Origin: Symsagittifera roscoffensis
Lineage: Eukaryota; Xenacoelomorpha; Acoela; Convolutidae
Length of the DNA stretch: 64,000 bases
Direction: 5' to 3'
Assembly (NCBI RefSeq): GCF_963678635.1
Contig: NC_087062.1
Coordinates: 23,483,201 to 23,547,200, forward strand
Below are positions 1 to 13,200 of this stretch, piece after piece; position 1 is the first letter of the stretch, and each line of letters opens with the position of its first letter. The notes under the pieces were generated by a model. The model did no database searches. It was not told the DNA's origin and saw only the letters and a list, made by a program, of their open reading frames with translations. A program made the translations under genes and the position numbers.

Positions 1-1233
1 TGTTCTTCTTGTCTAGAACCCTCGGTCGAACAATAATTAGAAAGTATAGAGGAAGCTTATAGAATGGGCAGGTTGTTGTGGTTCAGTACCAATTAGCCAG
101 AAGTTGGCGTAAATTGTTCCAATGAAAAGAGTTTTTAGCTTTTTGGTCAACCATTTTTTGGATTTTGTTTTCATTGGCTTGATTTTTTTTCGTTACTAAA
201 GCAATTTTTAGAAATTTTCAACTACATAAGAAATTATAAAAACCTGGTTAATTCGAAAACTTTGTAACTCGGTTCTTAATAAGTGTCATATCCGAATGAT
301 AAAACATTATTTCTGACAGACAGGTATTTTTTTTCAGATCATTTTTTATGAGCTCTTATCGTTTCAGCGATACATCGCATCACTCCATCGTTCGTCAATT
401 GCACGCTCGACCTCATTTAACGTTTTCGGGGTAGGAAAAGACGATAACTTCTTTTAAATCGGAATTGTAAGCATCTGGCTTTCGTTTCACAACATTTTTA
501 AAGACCCTTTTTGGCTTTATAAATTGAATAACGTACTGCTGTTGACATATATTTTGTGGGGTTAACGACATAAGACCCAATTTTGACACAAAACTGACAT
601 TTGAATTTTTTGATAAATGAAAGCTGTCATAGCAATTAAAATTTTTTCCACTTCATTAAAACGCATGAAAGAGTATACCATATTTTGACGTCTTCAGAAT
701 ATCAATTTGAACATTCAGTGAACAGATATAGCAACATGCTGCTTTTGTTTGTTCAGAAGCATGCCTAAACAGTTTCAAAAACATGTTCGCAAGAAACAAA
801 AAAATACAATTAACTTTTGTTTCATTCTATATAACTTAACAATTGTTTAATGCAAACAACTAAGTGAGATAATTTTAATAATGATAATTTTAAAATTGTA
901 GTTTTTAATACTCGCCACGGCTTGTGTTTGTGTAAGCATAAAAATGGTACCATACCATAGTTTTTAAAGCTTATTCCACCGATTTTCCCATGTCGTAACT
1001 GAGCTATATCAGCTGACGCTCAAGCTCAGTCAAAATTTTAACGCATTGTTCTATTGACTAAGTTGTACAATAGAAAACAATTTCCACTTGCCATTTCTAT
1101 GTTTAAATATATTTCAAAGTCACTGAAAAAATTAACCAAATGTAGTGCGATTCAATTTTGAATAATTTTTCCACAACAACTGAACATTGAATGAATTAAT
1201 TGGGTCCCATATGCACTATAAATTAACCTTGAC
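1..1233. other. Upstream non-coding DNA of the transporter gene
   Basis: AT-rich sequence with many stops in all frames; I see no coding signal. A splice-acceptor-like stretch ending in AG at 1237-1238 lies about 30 bases before the transporter ATG, so the 5' UTR may be spliced (cis or trans). No promoter element could be assigned with confidence. Confidence 0.4.
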
Positions 1234-1266
1234 CTCAGGGGTCATTAAACGTGTGTATTCCTGAAC

Positions 1267-4200
1267 ATGACAAACTATAACACTATGAGTGCTGGGGATG
1301 GAGGAAGGCCGGCTGAGATGACCTCCAAAACCCCAGAAAAGACCAGGTCAGATTCAGTGGGTGCTGTCTACAACAAGCCTTGGTGAGAAGTGATTTATTC
1401 TAAAACGATACATGTTCGTTAGATGTAAGAAAAATGGAAACATACTGAAATGGTTGATCGGTTCGCTTTTATTGGTTTGATTCAGGGGCGGATGGTTTTA
1501 CTCGAAGGAGGGCGGGGAGAGGGGGTAAGGTTTTCTAGGTTGTTTTTCCGAGCTCTCACAAAGCACTACAAGGACGCTATTAAGTTTTTTTGTGCTCTTG
1601 GCGACTTTTTGAAAGAACAGGCCAAGGAGACGTTTTTAGGCAAGATTGTGTTTTTTCGGGCGCGCACTCCTCTTTAAAATCAGAATATATTAGAGCCGAG
1701 GAAGTTTAGGATCAGTCCGCTGAAAATAGGTATCATACAATAGTACCAAAGTCCCCCTTTCCTAATTCAGCTACTGATTTATTTTGACAAAATATATTCA
1801 TTGCTTATTCTCGAGGAGGATGGATTGAATTGGGTATCATTTACTAATGTAAGCATTATCACTAAACAACTATTCCCGGATTGATATCAATAAACCAAAA
1901 ATGCTAATCATACAATTTCGCGAACTAACTCATTGGAAAAAAAGCTTTCCACTCATTTTTTTTCAATTTTGCAAAATTGGTATAACCGAAAAAAAAGATA
2001 TAACTTTTGTTTTGGCATAAATATCGGTGTTATAATTTTTTTTAAATTTTGGTTTTAAAATTCAAAGATGCAGTTTTCATATCTGAAGTTTTTTGGCTAG
2101 CCTTTTGCGATGGCGTCAGTAAAATTTATTCACAGCAAACTATCAAGTGATCAAAAAATTTTTCTGTATTTTTTAGCTAAGTTTGCAATTTCTCTTAATT
2201 TCAACGGTTTTATGATAAGTTATGTACGTTTTTTTTGTTATTCGTACATTCGGTTTCTTTTGCAAACACCACAATTTACCCCAGATGACCCCCCACATCA
2301 TTGAGCGGGAGAAGGTCGACAAGGGGGGGGGGGGGGGGAGGGCGCGCGCGTAGAGGGTGACATTGGGGGCATGTTAGTGAACCGTGATTACGGGGATGAA
2401 CGTATTTGTTCGCGCTCGAGCTTTGCAGAAAGCTGTAAAAAGTAGAACAAAATTTTGCAAAAATTAAACAATTATTTTGAAAGCAAAAAAATAGTTTGAT
2501 TGATTATAATGGAGTATAATGGATTTTAGTTTATTGAAAAATATCAATTATACTGGATTAAAATTCCATTACATTGCCAAGTTTTTGCCATGATAACCGA
2601 TTATACAGACAAGAATATACCGTAGAAAAAGAATGTATTACAATTTTCTCTAGTTCTACCATTTTCTCGAGGGGGGATCTACAGTTTTCTCGGGGAGGGG
2701 GGCACTTTTTGGAAAAATTTGACCAAAAAATTGACTTTTTTCGGCGCGCGCTCCCCTTCAAAGTTAGTATATATTGGCGCCAAAAGCGCCTTTAGAAAAA
2801 ACTTTGGGTTGGTCGGCCTAAAATGGATGTGATAAAACAATACCAAAGGGGGAACCTTCAGTTGGTGAAGGGCTCGAATGGAAAAGACTTGTCGCAGCGC
2901 CATAGTTAACGCATTTAAAAAATACCGCATTCTCAATCCCTTTTGATTTTCAGGTACGATACATAAGATTTTATGAACAAAACACTCTAAGCATTATATT
3001 TTTTCTCATTAGGTGAGTTTTAGCGTAGAAGTTTGATGACCTAAAACGCTCCGGAAGACTAAAAACGTCTTCCTGACTCAGCTAGCGTGGAAGATATATA
3101 CCAGCATGAGCATGTTAATGTTTAAAGCGACTAATTTCTTCTTCAGGGTGTGGAAACTGCTAGATTTTGTGAATGTGTTCACTATATTTGTGGGCGTGAA
3201 CTTCTTGGGTCTTCCCTACACCATCTCACGAGTGGGCATTCTGGTAGGTGGCAACATCATGTGATATATACAAAGACATTAAATTTATATTTTGTATCAA
3301 GATCTTACCACATCTTTATCTTTAACATCTTTACCAGCAGTTTTTTTATATCCGAGCCATATTCTGAAATACATGCTGAAGTCGACGTCTGTGAAAGAGA
3401 ACTTCCAATTATTTTTTTCTAGTTAAAGCTCAATGAAAAATGTTAAATTCCACATTTTAGGAAAATTTGAGAAGTTTTGAGCGCAAAAGAATTGCTTTTT
3501 CGGATGGACGCCTCCTAATTTGACAGTTTCACAGGCGAAAATTACATTTTTAAAAACTCGTTAAAAAATTTGGTGTTAATGGTCTCGTTCATTTGGGTTA
3601 GTCGGCGTTCAGGTTACTTTTTGGACTCATCCGTTAAAAAATCAATTTTAAAAATTTTTAAACTCGCACAGCTAACAGAGAGGAAATGTTTTGAGTTAAT
3701 GATAGAGGGTCTGAGTTTTTGAGTTAGGACTGAAGTGTAACTCATAGAGTAATTTCGGATAGGGTACACCGTCTGCTCGTCACGCTATCTTATTTTCGGC
3801 CGGATAGATTCGTGCAACTTCTTAGTCTAATACCGATCCTAATCTTACTCTTATACTATCTAGTCTCAGGTTGTTTAACTAGTCTCTGCTAGGCTCAATA
3901 GATCTAGGGTATACTGGTTTATTGCGGCTGCTGAAGTGCTCGGGAGAGTCCAACTAATTTCTAAGTTAAATTCAAATCTCTCTGGTGCTGAAATTACAAG
4001 TAACTTCAGCACTTACAAATAAGTGGGTTGTTAGTTAGATGGATTGTGATTGGTTAATATTAAATACTTTACATTGGTAAAACATTTAATTTATCCAATC
4101 ATAATATGTAGTTTAGATCAGGTTCCACCCATCCGGGTTTTACAGAGTTTTTTAGAATAGTTCTTCTGTAATTCGAAGGATGGATGATGGACGTTGTTGT

Positions 4201-7200
4201 TTGGCGAACATCATAATTTTCTTCCGTTTCCTCTTTTGTTAGGGAAGTTCCAGGAAGCTGGAGTTAGAGACTTAAGACGTTGTGTTCTTTTTGTGACAAC
4301 GACTGAGTTCTCTGCAACAAAATCAATTCTGATTTCAGAATGGTTTGCTATGTCAGGTTTTTCTGTTCTGCGTGGAGAACTTCTTTTGTGTATGGTCTAG
4401 TTTGGGAATGGCGTGGAGATTGTGCGTGGAGGGGATGCCTGGTTACTCGGATCTGTACGTATACTTGGGTCATCGAGGTGGTCATTGGTCTAGTTCAATG
4501 AAGTCCTTTTCTGCGAGGTCAAGTCGTACTCTAAATCCTTTGAGTTGTGATTGTGAGCGGCATATTGATTGTAGTTGGTCATTCTCTCTCGAGTGTGGTG
4601 GGGTCGTCTTGTCTTTTGATGTTCGTCCTTGGTGTTGTATTCTGATCTATATATTGCATCATGTGATTTTACATTTTATAAAACTTTTATTAGTTTAATA
4701 TTTTTTAATAATGATTTTAGTTAGTTGTTTTCACAAAAGCTTTTTGTTTTAGTTCGGTTATTTTGAAGAGTTACTCACACTTGAGTAGCTCTTATTAAAA
4801 ATAGTGGTGTGGTCACAAAGCGTGGATGTAGCGCGGTGGGTTAGGCCGGCTATAGAGCATGCTCAGGACGTCCTTCCTGGTGGGTTAGGCCAGGAGTGGG
4901 AGTATGATTTCATGCGGTTTTTGTGAGGGGTCCTGTTATGTGACAACGTTTTATGTTGGGTTTGTTGTGGTCTTACTTATGTTTTGTTGGTTGTGTCCTT
5001 TTTTCAAAAATCAAATTGTTTGTGGTATGGGTTTGTCTTTCGACTTTTTTGTGTTTTATTATTTCTTTTTTAGACTTTATAATAGTCTTCAAAAGAATAA
5101 ATTATCCAGTTTTAAACTGGGTTAATCCGGTTTGGGTACCGTTGGTTTCCTTTTCTAAGTCATGCTGTTATTCTATGATTTGTGGTATTTAGTAAGCTGC
5201 GTTGGTTAGTTTTGTTTAGTATATGATTCCTTTCCAACCGGGTTAAAGGAAAGTTTGAAACATGTTATTATATGTTAGAGTTGTTGAGTGTGAAAACTTG
5301 AAACTGAAATTCATTATTTTAAACAATTCTTCGTGGGCGAGCTGTGCGAGTGTGGATAGAATTTCTGTGCGAATGAATGAAAATATCAAAAGGTTAGTAC
5401 TGCATTTGCATTTATTTAATTTACTACATAGAATTTAGAAATTTACTGCTAGTCATGGGGGAATATTAAGATACAAATTTTCATCATAATTAGATTTACT
5501 GCTTTGGGGGAAAATATTATAGATGAATTTACTGCATTGGTATTAAATTTATAAATTTATAAGTGTAAGAGATTAATAGAATTTTTGAAATCTGTTTGAT
5601 GAAATTTGCGATTTTTATTTGTCTTTTGTGGTTTTTGTAGGTGATCGTCGGATGAAGGCTAAAAATCTAAAGAAAACCTGAATAAAGTATGGTGAGTTTT
5701 TTAATATTTTAATTAGTTAGTAATATTCATTTAATTCATACTTACCTGTTAGTCGTCGGGGAAAAAACCGTGGGGGAAGATGTCGTGAATTAGTTCTGAA
5801 GTTGTTAGTAGTTTAGCTAAGATGCGGATGATATTTTTAGTCTGAAGCAGTGGCCAAAGCAATTGAAGTGCCTTAATAGTGGTTAGTTCTTCAGTGCCAA
5901 CTGCAAACTCATAAGGTGTGTTTTGGATTAGATTATATAATTTGTGATTGAATTTAGTGTTGTGGATGAATTCTAAAATTGGGATTTCTATAGGTTGTAC
6001 AAACTCGTGCGGGATAAGGAAGGGTCGGGATTCTTCGGCGTTGAAGGTCTTGGTGATGGGACAGAAGATGTACATTTGGGTTATGGGGTCATAATTACGA
6101 AGAATACCATGGAGGTTAGTGTCTTTAATACAATATGTGAAATTTAGAAAAAATGGTGAAGTGTATTTGGAATTAATGAATTGAAAACGATGGTGTGGTT
6201 GTCTAGAGGGTGTGTGTAGGTCAAAGTGATTTTGGATGAAGCGATAATAACTATATGTGTGGGTTTGTTTAGTGCGCAACATAATATCGTGTGAGCAGTG
6301 TAAATCTCTTTCGTGTGGTGCAAGGAAATGAAAGGTTAGTGAAAATATTTGGAAGCGTTCTTTAAAACTTTCGTATGCTTGTGTGTCTGTTAGTGCATCT
6401 GAAATAATGTGATCAAACTTTCGGTCGAAGATGTTTAGTGTGAATGTATATGGTGTCTTGATGAAAAATTTCTCGGTAATTTGTGGATTAGCGAAGCGAT
6501 CGTCGTCTAAGAATTGATCTTGGTTAGCTCTGATGATGTTGTGATCATAGTATTCGAGTGTATATTCGTTAGCTCTAGGTGCAGTGTGTGTTTTTAGTGA
6601 TTTTTTATATCCAACGTAAGTAAATTGTCTAGGTGTTAGTGGTGTAGTGAGTCGATATAGCATGTCCGTATTTCGCTCTATATCGATGTGAGTGTTAGAT
6701 AAAGGTAAGCAAAGAGGGTTAGTGAAATGATAATATGAGGTCCAAGAGAGAGTGGGCATTAAAACGTATTCATCTACGAAGTTGCATGTTTCGTTAGTGT
6801 CGTGGGGGGTGTTTAAGGTGTATTGTGGGAATGAGGGTAAGGTGATGGCTAAAAATTCTTTTGTATTAGTATGCTTGGGGTGGTTGATGTATTCACGGGC
6901 TGTTCCTGGTTTTGCTGGGAAAGGATGGTTGGGGAACTTTCTTTTAAAAGTGCGGTAAGCTCTATTAGTGTTGAGTGAAGATTCAGTTGATGTGGATGAT
7001 GGTGCTATTGATTCAGTATAATTTGAAGAGGGTATAGGGGTAGGGGGGTTGGATGAATTTATTGTGGAGGAGATTTGGTTTATGGTTGGGGTATTAAGGT
7101 GGTAGGGTTGTTGTTGAAGGGTAATAAAATTATCTAGCTCTGGGGAGATTCGGGGGGTGTCTGGAGAATGAGATGATTGGTCAGAATGGTATGAGGAGTA

Positions 7201-10200
7201 GGTTGGGGTAACTTGGGAAGCATAAGAGGGTGTGGGAGTGATTGGGTCAGGGTTATTGGATAATATGGGTTGAAAAGGGGGTTGAGAAAAATTAGAAGAG
7301 TTATGAAAATTATTGGATGGGGATGGTTCTGAGTCGGCGAATTCATCGGGGGTTTCAATATTCGGGTTATTGAGTTGTGAGATGGAATATAAAACTGAGA
7401 TGTGTGAATTAGTGTCGGAATTCATGCCTGATGTTACATTACTAGATGGAAAGTCGGGTGGCGGAAAAGCAAAAAGTGGTATTATTGGGATTGGGGAGGT
7501 AAGATTGGTTGGGTGGGAATTTGATCGGTGTAGTGATCCAAGTTGGCGGCTCATCGTGGGCTAAAAAAATGATTATTTTGAGACTGAAAAGCGGTGGTAT
7601 GGGGTTGTTCAATAATTTGTTCATAAGTATTATCATCTTGTGACTGGTGTGTCATTATATGTTGAATGGGACTTTGTGATGTGGTGAGTCGAAAATTTGA
7701 ATTATGTGTGATGGCTAAGTTTCGAAGATTTCGTGGGACTAGGGATAGTGGATGGTTATTTGGTAGGGGTGGTAATTGTGGTGCCGTTGGCGTTATGTCT
7801 ACATTGTTATGTTCTTCGTCGTATGTATTTTGTCGTGTTGTTATTTTTGTGTTATATTCTTTTATTTGTGCGTCTAAAAGAATTTTGTTTATAGATGTAG
7901 AAAAGATTCCAAAAAATCCTGCAAATAGTATGCGTGCTACACTTGCTTGTCTGTTTACTTGTGTGTGTATAGCACATGTGTTGTAGATTCCTTTTAAAAG
8001 TGAGAAAAGAAATCCAATAAAGTTAAACATTGCGTATAAAATAGTCAATTTTTCTAAGATGTAGTAGGGCCATCCTAGAAAATCGAGGATCTCATTTTTG
8101 AGTGTAACAAAGCTAAAAATGTTAATTGGTGATATATCTTGGGGACGGTATTTTTCACCGTTTAGATATATATAATCTTTAATGTCTTTAAAATATCCGC
8201 TATAGTCTTGCGTGTAGATATCGGCAAATCCTGCGGTTTCTGCAAGTTTGCGTAAATTTTGGTCTATTGATTGTCTTTGTATAGTGTCCATTTGTGTTAA
8301 TAATTCTTGGAATTGTTGTGTTCTAATGTGATGTTGAATATCTGATTTTGAATAGATTCCTATTGATTGTAAGTCTATATTTGGGTTTCGAGCAATAGCG
8401 CGAATGCTTTCTGGTGAAAATTTTTTGAGTGATTGCATTAATGTGGGATATGGTGTGAGAAGATAATATTTATTTTCATCAGGGTTTAGTTGTACTACAT
8501 TGTGGCTGTTTTCTGATCCACATGGGACTGCGGTATCCCAGAAATAGGTTCTTCGTGAAAGTGTATCCACGAAATGTACTTTATTCTTATAAAAGATAGG
8601 GATTCTTTTATAACATCGTTTATCTTCAAAAACGTATAGTGGTGATACTTTTTTAGTACAAGTATAAAACCATAAGATGTTTCCTTCATAGTCTAAAAAA
8701 TTTGATCTATTTCCAGATAATAAGTATCCTGCATAGGGTATTTTTAATACTGCTAGTGCAAGTGATTGTAATATTTGTGTTCGTTCTAATTCGCATAGGT
8801 GGTGTAGTGTTTCTAATTCGGAGAGTGACATTTCTTGAAAAATTCGGCTAATTGTATAATCTAGTTTCATATCTAAATGAATATCATAGTGGATATTACC
8901 GAAATATGTAGTGTTCATTAGTGATAATTCTTGTAAGCGTGTGCTTCTGGTGTCATGGGGTTTTAGATGTCCACCAGGTTGTCCGTTGCTTTTTTCAAAA
9001 TTAACTGGTATATAGGATGTTCCTTCGTTTAAAGGATGACCTGTGGCATATGGGTCGATTTTTATTTTTCCAGTGGTCATGTCGAATCCTTTTTCGTATT
9101 CAACTAATATTTCAGAGTATTGTGTTCTGTGAAGTGGATTCCTGTATTTACATGCAAGTTCTGTTTCTTGATATATTTGAAAACGTGTCAATTTGTTTTC
9201 TATATTGTCTATGTTTCTAAAATTAGAACTTAGTTTTCGTGATGAATGGACTTGTTCATATGGAATTGATTGTATAAAATATTTTTCGTGAAATTTTATC
9301 ATACGAGCGTGTATTTTTGCTACTTGAAATGTTGTACATGTATCTTCGGGGAACCAAACAATTGTTGCTTGTGTTCTTGTTGTAGGGTCGCAATATCCTT
9401 GATCATTTTTACAAGGTAGTCGGATTCCTTGATAGATCATTGTATTATCAGATAAATCTCGTGTGAGTTGTATTTTTTCGAGTTGTATTTTCCAATCGAA
9501 AAACATTATTTCTTGGTATCCTTTATTTTTTGTGTCTGCTTTGCAGTTTGATGGGTCATTTATACCAATGTGTGGTATCCAATGTTTATCGTGTAGGTCA
9601 TAGGTTAATCGTCCGTGTGCGCCGTTATACGGGTATTTTTTGTCTAGTTTTATATGTCCTTGGTGTCTTTCAAGTTGTGATTGATGTACAGAGTCTGGAA
9701 AAACTTGAAAATTAACTAATTTTCTTTGGGAGTTTTTATTTTGTGTAATGTTTAGTCTAAGTAATTCATTTTTACAATCGTCGGGATTGAGATGTAAAAG
9801 ACGTTCTATATTACTTTGATAAAATGATTCATGGTCAAGTCGGTTTTTGTTTCCGTTCGAGACTTGTGAACAATGTACTTTCTTTTCGGAAAATGTTGCT
9901 GTGAATTTATAACCTGTAACTGTTGTTGCTCGGGCTTTTGAATAGAGTGTTGCTATTACATCTGTGGTTTCTATAGCTTGTGGTTCTGTTTCACATTGTG
10001 ATACTTGATTTATTGCATATTTGTGTAGTGTTTTTTGTTCATTTTCTTCACAATCGTAATGTGTTACTAGTAAATCTTGTGGTCCTGTACGAGAAGAAGG
10101 GTTTATGTTTTGATTGGAGATTACTAGAAAAGGGAGTTGGAGAAAAATTAATAATTTTAGAATATACATGTGTATGATAATCCTGAGTATGGATTATAAA

Positions 10201-13200
10201 ATGTAATGTAGCCAATTGTGTTTTTGGTATATCTGTCGTATTTGTATATTACTTCAGTAGTTATAAACGGTGGTGGTAGTGATTGAGCTGTTATGTTAGG
10301 TGGATTTAATGGGTAGGGATGTTGGGTAATATTATTTAACTTAACTGTGATTTCAAACTTTAATTGTAAACTGTTTTGTTGGAGTATTTGAATATTGTGA
10401 TCACGGATATCGTTGTGAATATCTTGGCGATATTGTAATCTATTAAGTGCCCAGTTATGAAGGCGGTTACTTTCTTGATGTTGTCCAAATAGTGGTGGAG
10501 GTGCTGTAAATGTATTCTAGTCTTAAAGGAATATTTATTGATGATTGTTCTCGATATCTGGCGTCGAGATTATTTGGAAAGTTTAAGTTAAAGGGTGGTG
10601 GTGAAAACTGGCTTATTGATGGTGTTGATGGTAGTGATAATGTTTCTGGTAGTGATGAGGATGTTGTTGTATCCGTAGAAATATCTATGGGGTCATTGAC
10701 TAAATTTGGTTCACCTTGTGTAAATGAATGTGTAGTCCAATATGGTAGTCGTGATGCCTGGTTTGGGGGGTTAAAGGGATTTTCACGTATTTGTTCAGAT
10801 GTTGGTGTTGAACCTAAGTAATCTGATGGTAGGCTTGAGGTGCTACGTTGTGAAAGAAGCGTAGGGGTTTCTGGTAATATACCAATGGGGTTTTCTGGAG
10901 TGTTTTGTGATGGGGATTGAGGTATATCAAAATGAACTCGGGGAGTTTGAAAATTTCTGTTTCGTCGAGGATGTATAATTTGTCTATTTATTTCGACTGT
11001 ATTTTGGTTTTGACTAGAATTTTTTATTCTACTTAGTTCTTGTGGTAGTGTTGGATATAGGTTATATGTTGGTTCGCTTAAAGGTGCTTGTCGTTGAACT
11101 GGTTCTAGTGGTTCTGATAAACGAGCGTGTCGTTCTTCAAAAGTGTATGGATTGTCTTGAAAAGAAATTCGTGTAGATGTTTGAGGATTTTGAGTAATTG
11201 AAGGTGGTGTTTTGCTATCTTGGGATGATGTCGGTGAAGACTGATTCTGTGACTGTTGGGTAGCAATTTTTGATGGTTTTTTGAATTATTATTTTAGTGA
11301 GAAATTTTGTGTTTATTATAATATTCTTCCAAAAAAAGAATTAGAAGGATTGTTGCTAGGGCAAATGTGAAGATTGCTTTCTTTATACATTTACATATTG
11401 TCAAAATGAGGGATGATAAGAATGCTATGAAAATTACAAACAATAAAAAAATATCTGTTCTACTGAAAATTGTTCGTATCATTTAGACAAGTTGTTAAAA
11501 TCGTACCTGTGGATATATTCAAGGGTTTTGGAAAGTTGGAGGAATAGTTCGAGTATAGTGTAGAAAATTAAAAAAATATTACAAAAAATGATTAGGATTA
11601 TTAGAAAATATTCAAGTATATCAAAAAGAAATATTATAAAGGCTTCAAGTATTGAAAAAAAATGTTTAAAATTTATAAGTATTTGAGCAACTGTTTGAGA
11701 GAAGAGCATTTAAGAAATGATCTCTTGGTCGAATATTTTTTGCTGTTTGAGGCGATTTTCTAGTGTGGTCGAATTATTTATTAGTTTTTTTACAAGTGGG
11801 TTGAGTTTTGTAAAAAATTGTTGGGGGCAATTTTCATGGTGACTGGGAGGTCGTCTTTTTCTTTATTTTTGTTTGTCAAATGATCCGGGGTATGGTGAGA
11901 TTTTTATACTTTAGGCTAATTAAAATCTTCATTTTGTTACTTTAGGCTAAGTTATCAAATTTGTTTTGGGGGTATTCGTGGTCTGAGTTGGGGAAATATT
12001 GTTGATCTTTGGGTTATTAGATAAGGGAGGGGTACGGTATTATGGTGATATTTATTTTAGCTGTCAAGTTGGAGTGATTTGCTTATTTTTGACCTGGAGG
12101 TTGTAAAGTTATAGTTAGAGATGTGCCTGGAGTTCTAGATTATTCGTCTAATTGATCTTAGTTTGAGTTAGAGAAAGTGGCGGATTGGATGAATCCTATT
12201 GGTCTATTTTGAACTAGAATTATTGCGTACTTGTGAGCATGTTATTTTGAAAATTTGAAATGAAAAATGTTACGGAGGTTTCAAGATTGTGAAGTATGAA
12301 ATCTTAAAATTACTTTTTAAATTCTACTTTCTTTAATATTTTAGATTGGGGGATGAACATTTTGTAGTTTTTACGTGGTTGATTTCGGAGTCTTGTTGTT
12401 TTTCTATGTTCAGATTTGTCTATTTCTTCTTGGGGTATTATTTGTTCTGTCATTTTTCTATTTTTTCTTTGTTTTGGAGATTCTTTATGGTTTTGTGTAT
12501 TGTTTTTGGTGGCGGTTGGTTTTGTGTTTTGATTTTCGGTGGGGTTATCATTTTGTTCTGTGTTTTTCAGATGTGGTTCGTTTTGAATGATTTTTAATCC
12601 TGTGAAAGAATATAATTGAGTTAATTCGCGGAGTGCGTATTCTTTTGGGTAATAAGGTAATAGGTTGTTTCGATGTTGAACGATTTCTTTTTTGTTTGAG
12701 TCGGTAATTTTATATGTGACATCAGTGGGTTTTGCAATTATTTGGTATGGTCCTTTTCGAAGGGGTTGTAATTTTTTAGAAATTCCTTTTTGAGTATTAA
12801 AATTAGGTATTAAAACAAATGTTCCAATTTTTAATTCGGAGGCTGGTGTAAAACGTGAATTGATTTGTTCATTAATGTTTTGTCTTTGTAATAACTTTTT
12901 TGTTATTTTTTGATAAATTTCATTGTGTTTTTTATCTCTATTTAGAATCCATTCGGTGTGTGTACCGGAGGCTAGTTTAAGAATTTGTGGGTGATGAAAA
13001 TGATCTTCATCGTGTGTATGTAAAGGTAGGTTATAACAAATTGAGTCTTTATTTGGTTGACAATAACCTTGTGCGTTTTTATGAGAATTTGCTGTAAACA
13101 TTATTGGTTTGCGTGGCTTTTGGTTAAAAACCATTTCGTATGGTGACATTCCTAAAGTTGTCGTTATTTGTGAATTATATGCTAAGGGAAATAATTTTAC

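Noticed and set aside
3712-3719. Claim of a clear target-site duplication for the retroelement
   Set aside because: TTTT flanks both sides but lies in T-rich sequence, so it is only listed as possible.
4194-5192. Plus-strand frames in the retroelement's 3' region
   Set aside because: Opposite to all recognised genes of the element, overlapping each other, and without any family signature.
7551-10169. Env-like ORF as a host (domesticated) gene
   Set aside because: It lies inside an intact young element between its LTRs and is coupled to neighbouring element ORFs, so element ownership is simpler.
10467-10516. Programmed +1 frameshift joining the two start-less frames
   Set aside because: Not accepted as proven: no recognised slippery or shift-stimulating sequence is evident, and a one-base indel or splicing explains it equally well.
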